From: SIG588 sp045591985 | GTDB lineage: Bacteria > Bacillota > Clostridia > Oscillospirales > Acutalibacteraceae | Assembly: GCA_045591985.1 (NCBI GenBank) | Contig: JAZNTV010000038.1 | Coordinates: 1-50,833 of the forward strand | Direction of reading: 5' to 3' | DNA length: 50,833 nucleotides | Shown here: piece after piece, positions 30,252 through 36,986 of the stretch | Layout: every line of letters starts with the position of its first letter | How positions within the stretch are numbered: the first letter of the stretch is position 1 | Position numbers and translations under genes: made by a program | The notes under the pieces: generated by a model | Database searches by the model: none | What the model saw: the letters and a program-made list of their open reading frames with translations, nothing else | Told to the model about the DNA's origin: nothing

Positions 30252-30791
30252 ATGTTGGCGAACGTTGCGGCAGACCCGAGTATTACAGAACAAATTGCAG
30301 CTTGGTTAAAAGATGCCATCACAACAATAATTCCGTTGCCTGCGGAATGGGCGGCGTTTGTCGTTTCGCTGTTTCCCGTTTTGGAATTGCGCGGCGGCAT
30401 TTTTGTGGCCTTTGCAAGTGGAGTGCCGCTTGGTACTGCTTTCCTCATGTGCTATATTGCCAATATGTTGCCGATCCCGTTTATCTTATGGCTGATACGC
30501 CCGTTTTTCAACTGGTTGAAATCCACCCGCCGTCTGAAGAAAGTGGCGGACTGGATGGAGCGAAAGACGGAGAAAAACAAAGAAAAAGTGTTGAAATACG
30601 AAGTGTGGGGTCTGTTGCTGTTCGTGGCGATCCCCCTGCCCGGTACCGGCGGTTGGACGGGGGCGTTGGTGGCGGCCATGCTGGATATGCCGATGAAAAA
30701 ATCGCTCCCCATTATCGCGCTCGGCGTGTTGATCGCGGGAATTATTATGTCCGTTGTGACCTACGGCACGTCTGCGCTGTTTCGTTTTTGA
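30252..30791 (+). CDS. small multidrug-export-like membrane protein (COG2426)
   Basis: 179-residue membrane protein of the Sm_multidrug_ex/COG2426 family, with about four to five helices. Characteristic parts: LFPVLELRGGIFVAFASGVP near residue 40, the central basic stretch STRRLKKVADWMERKTEKNK, then LFVAIPLPGTGGWTGALVAA, which is the family signature. The multidrug label comes from one early report and is weakly supported; the family is related to DedA-type proteins in its PGTGGWTG-like re-entrant motif. RBS GAGGTGA. First gene of a three-gene operon with two flavoproteins. Confidence 0.88.
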   Translation: MLANVAADPSITEQIAAWLKDAITTIIPLPAEWAAFVVSLFPVLELRGGIFVAFASGVPLGTAFLMCYIANMLPIPFILWLIRPFFNWLKSTRRLKKVADWMERKTEKNKEKVLKYEVWGLLLFVAIPLPGTGGWTGALVAAMLDMPMKKSLPIIALGVLIAGIIMSVVTYGTSALFRF

Positions 30792-30794
30792 GCG

Positions 30795-32048
30795 ATGAGA
30801 AAACAAACCGACATTGCCATTGTGGGCGGCGGTGCCGCCGGCCTTGCGGCAGCCGTATTTTTGAAGCGGGAACACCCCGCTTTGTCGGTGACGATACTGG
30901 AAAAAGCCCCCCGTGTGGGCAAAAAATTGCTTTCAACCGGTAACGGCACCTGCAACATCAGTAATATACACGCCGCTCCCGCGTTTTACCACGGGAGTGA
31001 CGTGTTCTTTGTAAAGCCGGCGTTGGAGGCGTTCCCTCCGACGGCGGCTATGGCCTTTTTTGCCGAAATCGGCGTTGTCTGTCGTCCGCGTGAAGACGGG
31101 CGGGTGTATCCGCTATGTGAGCAGGCGGCGGCGGTGTTGTCGCAATTGCGCGCGGAATGCGCGGCGCGCGGCGTGGAAGAAGTGACCGATGCGGCAGTGA
31201 CGGCCATTCGGCCGCAAACACGCGGTTTTGTGTTGGAAACGGCGCAGGGCAGATTGCAGGCGGAACAAGTGTTGGTTACGGCGGGCGGTGCGGCGTCCCC
31301 GTCGCTTGGCGGTACGACCGACGGATATGCGTTGCTCTCGGCGTTGGGGCACGAAAAAACGCCGTTGTTTCCCGCGGTGACCCAGATCGTGGCAAACAGC
31401 CCCTTTTTGCGCGCAGTAAAGGGTCTGCGTGCCGATGTGCACCTTACGCTGTGTCTGGATAAAAAGCCGATCGCCCAAAGTACGGGTGAGTTGTTGTTTT
31501 GTGACTACGGTCTTTCGGGGCCGGCGGCGTTTGCCATCTCGCGTGCGGCGGGGGATTGGGAACGTAAAAAACAGGGCGAAATGACCGCCGTTGTGGATCT
31601 GCTGCCCGACTGGTCGACAACGGCGGTAGAGGCGGAATTAAGTCGTCGCCGCAGACTGCGCGGGCGCACAATGGAAGAGTTTTTAACCGGTCTGTTGAAT
31701 AAGCGCATCGGGCAGACGGTAGTGCGGGCGGCAGGCGTGCCGCTTACACAGGAGGCGGCTGCTTTGACCGATGCACAGGTGAAGACGATCGCACATATGA
31801 TCAAAGGCTGGACATTGGCGGTCGGCGGCACCAAAGGCCTTGCGGCTGCACAGGTAACGGCGGGCGGTACGATGACGGCGGGTTTCGACCCGTATACCAT
31901 GCGGTCGCGCCGTGTGAAGGGCTTGTATGCGGCGGGTGAAGTGCTGGATATCGACGGGGATTGCGGCGGATTTAATCTGCAATGGGCGTGGAGTTCGGCC
32001 TATGTTGCCGCGGCGGGCATGGCGGCAGAAAGGCGGGGTGACATATGA
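30795..32048 (+). CDS. FAD-dependent oxidoreductase, BaiN/RdsA (HI0933-like) family
   Basis: 417-residue flavoprotein. N-terminal FAD-binding Rossmann motif IVGGGAAGLAAAVFLKRE, then LEKAPRVGKKLLSTGNGTCN, which is diagnostic for the HI0933/YhiN/BaiN group, a middle domain, and a C-terminal GEVLDIDGDCGGFNLQWAWS FAD-closing motif. Family members include a bile-acid delta-reductase-annotated BaiN, but most have no proven substrate. Starts three bases after the exporter stop without an evident ribosome site, so translation may depend on coupling; its end overlaps the next gene by four bases (ATGA). Confidence 0.91.
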   Translation: MRKQTDIAIVGGGAAGLAAAVFLKREHPALSVTILEKAPRVGKKLLSTGNGTCNISNIHAAPAFYHGSDVFFVKPALEAFPPTAAMAFFAEIGVVCRPREDGRVYPLCEQAAAVLSQLRAECAARGVEEVTDAAVTAIRPQTRGFVLETAQGRLQAEQVLVTAGGAASPSLGGTTDGYALLSALGHEKTPLFPAVTQIVANSPFLRAVKGLRADVHLTLCLDKKPIAQSTGELLFCDYGLSGPAAFAISRAAGDWERKKQGEMTAVVDLLPDWSTTAVEAELSRRRRLRGRTMEEFLTGLLNKRIGQTVVRAAGVPLTQEAAALTDAQVKTIAHMIKGWTLAVGGTKGLAAAQVTAGGTMTAGFDPYTMRSRRVKGLYAAGEVLDIDGDCGGFNLQWAWSSAYVAAAGMAAERRGDI

Positions 32049-33631
32049 TCCGATTGACCAATGTGACCTTGCCGCTCGATTATACGGCGGAGCAACTGCC
32101 TGCCGTTGCGGCTAAAGTGTTGCGCATAGTGGTATCGCAAGTGACTTCGTGTGTGCTGTATAAACGGGCGGTGGACGCTCGCAAGAAAGACGCCGTTTGT
32201 TTCAAAGCCACTCTGGATGTCGAGGTGAAAGGAAACGAAGCAGAGGCGGCCAAACGGGTGCGGGAGGCATCGGTGGTGACGCCGACGGTATACGTTCCGC
32301 CGACACCGCCGGCCGACGGTGGTTTGCCGCCGATCGTGGTGGGGAGCGGCCCGGCCGGTTTGTTTGCGGCTTTGGTACTCGCGCGTGCGGGGTGGCATCC
32401 CATACTGCTCGAACGCGGACAGGATGTGGATGTTCGTCGCCGAAAGGTGGAACGGTTGTGTACGGCGGGCGAGTTGGATACGGAGTGTAACGTACAGTTC
32501 GGTGAAGGCGGCGCGGGTACGTTCTCGGACGGAAAACTCAACACCGGCATCAAAGATGCGCGGTGTCGTTTCGTATTGGAAGAATTGGCGCGCGCAGGAG
32601 ACTGTCCGGATATTTTATGGCAGGCCAAACCGCACATGGGTACCGATCGCCTGCGCGGTGCGGTGCGACACATGCGCCGAGAATTGCTCGCGCTCGGCGG
32701 TGAGGTGCGGTTCGGTTGGTGTGTGACCGATATCCAAGTGCAAAACGGTGCGCTCACGGCTTTGACGGTGAACACACCGAACGGTGAGCAGACGATCCCT
32801 TGCACCCGCGCGATTTTCGCTATCGGACACAGTGCGCGGGATACGGTGGCGATGCTGTATCGCCGCGGTGTGCCGATGGGGCAAAAGCCGTTTGCCGTAG
32901 GGGTGCGTATCGAGCATCCGCGCACGATGATCGATCGTGCGCAATACGGTAGATTTGCGGGACATCCCGCGCTGGGGGCGGCGGATTATAAGTTGAACGT
33001 TACAGCGGCCAACGGGCGCGGTGTATACACATTTTGCATGTGTCCCGGCGGTGTGGTGATGGCGGCGGCTTCCGAAGAGGGTGCGGTGGCGGTCAACGGG
33101 ATGAGCGAGTTTGCACGAGAGGCGCGCAATTCCAACAGCGCCTTGTTGGTGGGAGTGAGTCCCGAGGACCTGAACACGGAAGACGCACTCGCAGGATTTT
33201 CGCTGCAGCGACAGATGGAACAGGCGGCGTTTCGCCTCGGCGGCGGTGGCTATCGCGCACCGGCACAGCTGGTGGGAGATTTTATAGCGGGGCGTGCCAG
33301 CCGCACACCGGGCGATGTTGAGCCGTCTTATCGGCCGGGAGTGACGTTGTGTGATCTCCGCGAATGTCTGCCCGCTTTTGTGGCGGATTCGCTTGCATCG
33401 GCACTTCCTTTGCTCGGTCGCAAAATGGTCGGGTTTGATCGGCCGGATGCCGTGCTGACCGGTGTGGAATCCCGCTCGTCGTCGCCGGTACGTATGTGGC
33501 GGGATGATGTGGGGCAAAGTGCGGTGCGCGGACTGTACCCTTGCGGCGAAGGGGCCGGCTATGCGGGCGGCATCATGTCGGCGGCCGCCGATGGGGTGCG
33601 AGCCGCCGAATGGTTGATGAACAATCGGTAA
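32045..33631 (+). CDS. FAD-dependent dehydrogenase, COG2509 family
   Basis: 528-residue flavoprotein of the COG2509 (NAD(FAD)-utilizing dehydrogenase) family. An N-terminal alpha/beta domain of about 95 residues (DARKKDAVCFKATLDVEV) precedes the FAD motif VVGSGPAGLFAALVLARAGW; then ERGQDVDVRRRKV, the conserved NVQFGEGGAGTFSDGKLNTG, and a C-terminal GEGAGYAGGIMSAAADG. Family is widespread in anaerobes and has no firmly established substrate. Overlaps the BaiN-like gene by four bases, so the two flavoproteins are translationally coupled and may act together. Confidence 0.92.
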   Translation: MIRLTNVTLPLDYTAEQLPAVAAKVLRIVVSQVTSCVLYKRAVDARKKDAVCFKATLDVEVKGNEAEAAKRVREASVVTPTVYVPPTPPADGGLPPIVVGSGPAGLFAALVLARAGWHPILLERGQDVDVRRRKVERLCTAGELDTECNVQFGEGGAGTFSDGKLNTGIKDARCRFVLEELARAGDCPDILWQAKPHMGTDRLRGAVRHMRRELLALGGEVRFGWCVTDIQVQNGALTALTVNTPNGEQTIPCTRAIFAIGHSARDTVAMLYRRGVPMGQKPFAVGVRIEHPRTMIDRAQYGRFAGHPALGAADYKLNVTAANGRGVYTFCMCPGGVVMAAASEEGAVAVNGMSEFAREARNSNSALLVGVSPEDLNTEDALAGFSLQRQMEQAAFRLGGGGYRAPAQLVGDFIAGRASRTPGDVEPSYRPGVTLCDLRECLPAFVADSLASALPLLGRKMVGFDRPDAVLTGVESRSSSPVRMWRDDVGQSAVRGLYPCGEGAGYAGGIMSAAADGVRAAEWLMNNR

Positions 33632-33708
33632 AACCCGTGTGTATAAGCCGAAAAAGGAAGGACAAACTACCTCTTGCAAAGAAATTTGAAAAAAATTGAA
33701 AATTTCTC

Positions 33709-33737
33709 TTGACAATCGGGTGTGGATAGTGTATTAT
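33709..33737 (+). promoter_or_regulatory. promoter of tRNA operon
   Basis: TTGACA (33709-33714), 17 bp, TATTAT (33732-33737), 22 bases before the first tRNA base. Confidence 0.88.
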
Positions 33738-33759
33738 AGTCAAGCGGTTTGCGAGACAC

Positions 33760-33835
33760 GCACCATTAGCTCAGTTGGTAGAGCACCTGACTCTTAATCA
33801 GGGTGTCCCGGGTTCGAGTCCCTGATGGTGCACCA
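33760..33835 (+). tRNA. tRNA-Lys (CTT)
   Basis: 76-base cloverleaf: acceptor GCACCAT/ATGGTGC, D arm AGCTCAGTTGGTAGAGC, anticodon stem CCTGA/TCAGG with loop CTCTTAA (anticodon CTT), T arm around GGGTTCGAGTCCC, encoded CCA. Confidence 0.97.
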
Positions 33836-33839
33836 ATAC

Positions 33840-33915
33840 GGCCCGTTGGTCAAGTGGCCTAAGACTCCGGCCTCTCACGCCGGCAACAGCGGTTCGAATC
33901 CGCTACGGGTCACCA
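33840..33915 (+). tRNA. tRNA-Glu (CTC)
   Basis: 76-base cloverleaf: acceptor GGCCCGT/ACGGGTC (one wobble), anticodon stem CCGGC/GCCGG with loop CTCTCAC (anticodon CTC), T arm GCGGTTCGAATCCGC, encoded CCA. Four bases after tRNA-Lys. Confidence 0.97.
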
Positions 33916-33939
33916 AGCCGGTTTGAAGCCGGCCGATAT

Positions 33940-34016
33940 TGCTCTTTAGCTCAGTTGGTTAGAGCACCTGACTGTTAATCAGGGGGTCCTCGGTTCAAGT
34001 CCGAGAAGAGCAGCCA
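33940..34016 (+). tRNA. tRNA-Asn (GTT)
   Basis: 77-base cloverleaf: acceptor TGCTCTT/AAGAGCA with G discriminator, anticodon stem CCTGA/TCAGG with loop CTGTTAA (anticodon GTT), T arm TCGGTTCAAGTCCGA, encoded CCA. Last of the three-tRNA transcript. Its 3' flank is duplicated near 34683. Confidence 0.96.
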
Positions 34017-34092
34017 AAAAATAAAGCACTTCTTCGGAAGTGCTTTATTTTTATCCCATCCGAAGGATGGGTATGTAATCACGCGAAGCGTG
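34015..34092 (+). repeat. tRNA-Asn 3' flank, copy A
   Basis: The sequence from the CCA end through the terminator and the first hairpins (motifs AAAAATAAAG, CTTCGG, CGAAGGAT, GGTATGTAATC in order) recurs in degenerate form at 34683-34757, bracketing the AT-rich orphan gene. Confidence 0.7.
34018..34052 (+). terminator. terminator of tRNA operon
   Basis: Long stem AAATAAAGCACTTC/GAAGTGCTTTATTT with a UUCG tetraloop (34033-34036) and T-rich tail. Confidence 0.95.
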
Positions 34093-34175
34093 CATTCCCA
34101 TCGGATGGATTACATACCACCTACGGTGGATTACATTCACGGTGTTGCCGTGATTACATGCAACACTTCGTGTTG
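34055..34175. repeat. array of six short hairpins joined by ATTACAT linkers
   Basis: Six small dyads with different stems: CCCATCC/GGATGGG (34055-34071), CACGC/GCGTG (34080-34092), CCAT/ATGG (34098-34108), CCACC/GGTGG (34117-34129), CACGG/CCGTG (34138-34152), CAACAC/GTGTTG (34161-34175). Loops are 3-5 bases. The last three are joined by ATTACATA, ATTACATT and ATTACATG; the first linker, GTATGTAATC, is the reverse complement of the GATTACATAC at 34108-34117. Stems vary while linkers stay constant, which is not what a simple tandem repeat does. Function unknown. Confidence 0.8.
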
Positions 34176-34201
34176 ATTTGTTTCCGCTTTTATGCTATGC
34201 T
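34173..34201 (+). promoter_or_regulatory. putative promoter of AT-rich orphan gene
   Basis: TTGATT (34173-34178), 17 bp, extended -10 TGCTATGCT (34193-34201). The -35 box touches the last hairpin of the array. Confidence 0.55.
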
Positions 34202-34220
34202 GCAAATAGGCGGTGGTTTA

Positions 34221-34637
34221 ATGTATAACTTTATCGCGTTATGGATACGACTGATTACAGTAGTTTTGCTTGCAGTTGTGTTAACGGCTATTGTTTTGTT
34301 TTTCGGTAGAAAGAAATTTAAAAAACGGGAAAAAATTTTATCTCTTTGCTTGGCCGTGCTTTTAGTGTTATTAGGTGGGAGTTCCACATTAAAATCGTTG
34401 GTGTTGCCTGATGTTAAAACTGTTGTGGGAACTTATAAAAGTGAATTGAGTGTAAAAGGGTTAAGTCCATTTCAATTTGAATATTGTTTTGTTTGTGAAA
34501 ATGAAAAAATATATTTGGATTTAGATGCAATATCCGGGAATATAATATTTGATGGCGAATTTGTCGAAGGTAAAGAATACGTTATTTCTTATGAAGAAGA
34601 AAGTAATCTAATTGTTGCTATCGAAAGGAATAATTAA
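34221..34637 (+). CDS. small AT-rich membrane protein of unknown function
   Basis: Not recognised. 138 residues with two N-terminal membrane segments (about 4-28, IRLITVVLLAVVLTAIVLFF; about 38-58, LSLCLAVLLVLLGG) separated by a basic loop (GRKKFKKREK), then a soluble domain of about 80 residues (TYKSELSVKGLSPFQFEYCF and so on) predicted to be beta-rich. Codon use and base composition are far more AT-rich than neighbours. It stands alone between two copies of the tRNA-Asn 3' flank, which suggests acquisition by insertion. ATG at 34221 has an AGGCGGTGG upstream; a start at 34158 would begin inside the hairpin array. Confidence 0.7.
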   Translation: MYNFIALWIRLITVVLLAVVLTAIVLFFGRKKFKKREKILSLCLAVLLVLLGGSSTLKSLVLPDVKTVVGTYKSELSVKGLSPFQFEYCFVCENEKIYLDLDAISGNIIFDGEFVEGKEYVISYEEESNLIVAIERNN

Positions 34638-34682
34638 CGACAATCAGGTTTTCAGATCGGTTCCGTTTTGAGTGTCGGTCCC

Positions 34683-34757
34683 CAAAAATAAAGGGCTGCT
34701 TCGGTAGTGCTTCTTTATCTCGTTCGAAGGATTGGTATGTAATCGCCGCAAGGCATT
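34683..34757 (+). repeat. tRNA-Asn 3' flank, degenerate copy B
   Basis: Diverged copy of 34015-34092: AAAAATAAAG, CTTCGGTAGTGCTT, CGAAGGATTGGTATGTAATC in the same order and spacing, with the hairpin stems no longer paired. Marks the right edge of the AT-rich insertion. Confidence 0.65.
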
Positions 34758-34775
34758 TTTTAAGAAAAAATAAGG

Positions 34776-34806
34776 AAGAACCGCGATCCTACCCGGTTCT
34801 TTTTTA
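34776..34806 (+). terminator. terminator after AT-rich orphan region
   Basis: Stem AAGAACCG/CGGTTCTT with ten-base loop, then T5. The rest of 34638-34900 holds copy B of the flank and the hairpin at 34821-34855. Confidence 0.75.
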
Positions 34807-34820
34807 AGCATGTGCCCGCC

Positions 34821-34855
34821 AAAGCAACGCATTTCCGACGGAAGTGCGTTGCTTT
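34821..34855. terminator. strong hairpin at 3' side of the second XRE gene
   Basis: Sixteen-base-pair stem AAAGCAACGCATTTCC/GGAAGTGCGTTGCTTT (one wobble) with a GAC loop. No clear U-tract on either side, so termination is possible but not certain. Confidence 0.5.
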
Positions 34856-34900
34856 GTATTTGTGGCTTTCGGCAAACCCACCCACGCCGTTTTGTCGTTT

Positions 34901-35110
34901 TTACGGTTGTTCGTCGTCGATAAATTCCATAACATCTTCGACGTTGCACTGTAATATTTTGCAAAAGACCTCGATCGTGTGGGTGCTGACGCTCTCGTTT
35001 CGCTTGAGCCGCGTGATCTGTGCCGGACTGATATTGTACTTTTTGATAAGAGTGTACTGCGTTACGCCTTTTTCGCGCATGGTGTTCCACAATCTGTCGT
35101 AGGAAATCAT
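34901..35110 (-). CDS. small XRE-family HTH regulator (second)
   Basis: 69-residue Cro/C1-type protein consisting of a single HTH domain (VTQYTLIKKYNISPAQITRL, then KRNESVSTHTIEVFCKILQC) plus an acidic tail (VEDVMEFIDDEQP), the form common in Clostridia and mobile elements. ATG at 35110 follows AAGGGGG with seven bases; an upstream start at 35134 is possible. Two dyads of the form TTAACC-N6-GGTTAA lie directly upstream, one inside a plus-strand promoter that reads toward the exopolysaccharide operon. Inference: autorepressor and candidate regulator of the polymer cluster. Confidence 0.87.
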   Translation of the reverse strand: MISYDRLWNTMREKGVTQYTLIKKYNISPAQITRLKRNESVSTHTIEVFCKILQCNVEDVMEFIDDEQP

Positions 35111-35127
35111 AAAAAAACCCCCTTCTA

Positions 35128-35157
35128 TTGACATATTAACCGAGTTCGGTATATAAT
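35128..35157 (+). promoter_or_regulatory. plus-strand promoter occluded by XRE operator
   Basis: TTGACA (35128-35133), 18 bp, TATAAT (35152-35157). Operator A fills the spacer. No gene starts before 35433, so a transcript would carry a leader of about 270 bases into the exopolysaccharide operon. Confidence 0.7.
35136..35153. promoter_or_regulatory. XRE operator A (TTAACCGAGTTCGGTATA)
   Basis: 18-bp dyad TTAACC-N6-GGTATA between the -35 and -10 boxes; centre 26 bp from operator B. Inner ACCGA/TCGGT is a perfect dyad. Confidence 0.75.
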
Positions 35158-35161
35158 AATA

Positions 35162-35179
35162 TTAACCAGAATCGGTTAA
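35162..35179. promoter_or_regulatory. XRE operator B (TTAACCAGAATCGGTTAA)
   Basis: 18-bp dyad with perfect TTAACC/GGTTAA arms, just downstream of the plus-strand -10 box and upstream of the XRE start. Confidence 0.8.
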
Positions 35180-35249
35180 TATGCCGTTGGAGATGGTGAG
35201 GAGACGAGAGGGGCGCACGTCATGTATGGCACTGCTATAGAGAATAAAT

Positions 35250-35275
35250 ATAATATTATTTTATTATAATATTAT
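35250..35275. repeat. pair of AT palindromes upstream of polymer cluster
   Basis: The ten-base palindrome ATAATATTAT occurs twice (35250-35259 and 35266-35275), 16 bp apart centre to centre, in very AT-rich DNA just upstream of the second promoter. Confidence 0.6.
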
Positions 35276-35286
35276 GTCATTTCGCC

Positions 35287-35315
35287 TTGACTTTATCGGC
35301 GGAGTGTGATATAAC
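35287..35315 (+). promoter_or_regulatory. promoter of exopolysaccharide operon
   Basis: TTGACT (35287-35292), 17 bp, TATAAC (35310-35315), leaving a leader of about 110 bases before the ATG at 35433. No riboswitch-like fold was recognised in that leader. Confidence 0.75.
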
Positions 35316-35432
35316 AAACTTGGTACAGTGTCTTCTGCATTGAGAAATATGGTGATTATCGTTGCCTTGTGTTGCCGAAAGAAGGGAATACAGGGCCTGT
35401 GGTGCCTATTGTGAAACGAAAGGGATGCGTGT

Positions 35433-36203
35433 ATGGATAAAACAGCAAAGAATACCAACACAAAGGATTACTATGTGGTGGATTTGGCACACGTGGTAAA
35501 AGTGGTATGGCAGAGGATATGGATCGTGGCGATCGTGAGTATCCTTGTGGCGGGCATCGGTTTTTCGATTGCCGCATTCGCCATCACACCTACGTATGCC
35601 TCTTCCATTCTGTTGTATGTGAACAACAGTTCCTTCAATGTGGGAGATCTCGGATTCAGTATCAGTTCTTCGGAACTGACGGCGGCGCAAAGTTTGGCGA
35701 AGACCTATACGGTGTTGCTGAAAAATCGCACCACACTGGAACGTTTGGTGAACGAAACAGGGGTGTCGTATAACTGGGAAGAGTTATACGACATGATCGC
35801 TTCCGACCCGGTGAATGAGACGGAAGTCATTCGTGTGACGGTTACGTGTGAAGATCCGTATGAAGCGCAGTTGATCGCTAACGGTATCGCTAAGGTGTTG
35901 CCGCAGCGCATTGCCGAGATCGTGGAAGGCGCTTCGATGGAGGTGGTGGATTCCGCCATCCCCGTGACCGAAAAGGTCGCACCGAGCATCGCAACCTACA
36001 CGGCGATCGGTTTTATACTGGGTGCGCTGTTATCGACGGTCGTGTTGGTGATCACAGCTTTGATGGACAACACGGTCCACGATGAAGAATACGTGATCCA
36101 GACGTATGAATATCCGATCTTGGCCAAAGTTCCCGATCTGATGGATACCGGTACACGAAAATACGGATATTACTACAAACGTGACTCGCAAAGTTCGAAG
36201 TAA
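35433..36203 (+). CDS. Wzz/CpsC-type chain-length and kinase-activating protein
   Basis: 256-residue polysaccharide co-polymerase of the CpsC/CapA/YveK type. Two membrane helices (about 29-53, IWIVAIVSILVAGIGFSIAA; about 188-213, TAIGFILGALLSTVVLVITA) flank an extracytoplasmic domain (TPTYASSILLYVNN, SSELTAAQSLAKTYTVLLKN). In Firmicutes this protein sets chain length and its C-terminal cytoplasmic tail activates the separate BY-kinase encoded next. RBS AAAGGGA. First gene of the polymer cluster. The tail ends in KYGYYYKRDSQSSK, which could be contacted by the kinase. Confidence 0.92.
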   Translation: MDKTAKNTNTKDYYVVDLAHVVKVVWQRIWIVAIVSILVAGIGFSIAAFAITPTYASSILLYVNNSSFNVGDLGFSISSSELTAAQSLAKTYTVLLKNRTTLERLVNETGVSYNWEELYDMIASDPVNETEVIRVTVTCEDPYEAQLIANGIAKVLPQRIAEIVEGASMEVVDSAIPVTEKVAPSIATYTAIGFILGALLSTVVLVITALMDNTVHDEEYVIQTYEYPILAKVPDLMDTGTRKYGYYYKRDSQSSK

Positions 36204-36216
36204 AGGGGGGGGACCG

Positions 36217-36978
36217 ATGCCGAAAAGAGCCAAAAAGAAAAAAAGCCTGTTTTCCGTTCCGGATAATCAGCAAACGCTGCATAAGAATCTGGAGTTTACG
36301 GCAACCGAACAGTACAAACTGCTTCGAACCAACCTCTCCTTCACGTTGCCTGAAACCGAGGGGTGTAAGATCATCGGTGTAACCAGTTCGATGCGCGGCG
36401 AAGGAAAGAGTACGACGGCCGTCAACCTCTCGTACGTATTGGCGGAAAGCGGCAAGAAGGTGTTGCTTATCGACTGCGACCTGCGTATTCCCTCGATCGC
36501 TAAAAAAATGAAGATCGCAACTTCACCGGGTCTTACCGATCTGTTGCGCGGTGATGCGGTGGATCTCGAAACGATGCAGTCGCCCCACTTCTGGAATTGG
36601 TACATCATGCCGTCCGGACCGTTGCCGCCGAACCCGTCCGAGTTGCTCGGGTCGCGTCGTATGGCGGCCACGTTGGAAAACCTTTCGCAGCAATTTGACT
36701 ACATCGTGGTGGACCTGCCGCCGGTCAACATTGTTTCGGATGCGTTGGCCATTTCGAAGTATATCACCGGTATGATCGTGGTTATCCGCGAAGAATATAC
36801 CGAAAAGAAGGAACTCGAGACGTGTTTCCGGCAACTCCGGCTTTCAAACGTCAATGTGCTCGGTTGTGTGATGAACTCGACCAAGAGCGGCAAAGGCTAT
36901 TACAGTCGCTATCGTTACAAGCGGTACTACCGTTACTACAAGACGTACGGTAATTACGATTCCGCCGCCAAGCGCTGA
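36217..36978 (+). CDS. CpsD/CapB-type bacterial tyrosine kinase
   Basis: 253-residue cytoplasmic BY-kinase that controls capsule or exopolysaccharide synthesis through cycles of autophosphorylation. Walker A SSMRGEGKST (57-66), Walker A' LLIDCDLR (83-90), Walker B YIVVDLPPV. The C-terminal tyrosine cluster is unusually dense, with ten Tyr in the last 30 residues or so (YYSRYRYKRYYRYYKTYGNY). A basic N terminus (PKRAKKKK) is present. ATG at 36217 follows AAGGGGGGG, 13 bases after the chain-length gene. Dephosphorylation is expected from the PHP phosphatase that follows. Confidence 0.94.
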   Translation: MPKRAKKKKSLFSVPDNQQTLHKNLEFTATEQYKLLRTNLSFTLPETEGCKIIGVTSSMRGEGKSTTAVNLSYVLAESGKKVLLIDCDLRIPSIAKKMKIATSPGLTDLLRGDAVDLETMQSPHFWNWYIMPSGPLPPNPSELLGSRRMAATLENLSQQFDYIVVDLPPVNIVSDALAISKYITGMIVVIREEYTEKKELETCFRQLRLSNVNVLGCVMNSTKSGKGYYSRYRYKRYYRYYKTYGNYDSAAKR

Positions 36979-36986
36979 GGGGGTGG

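Noticed and set aside
34055..34175. Possible CRISPR array or riboswitch
   Set aside because: The constant part is only about 8 bases and the variable parts are palindromes rather than unique spacers; no known riboswitch core was recognised.
34015..34757. Full prophage or integrative element at tRNA-Asn
   Set aside because: No integrase, excisionase or phage genes; only one orphan gene lies between the flank copies.
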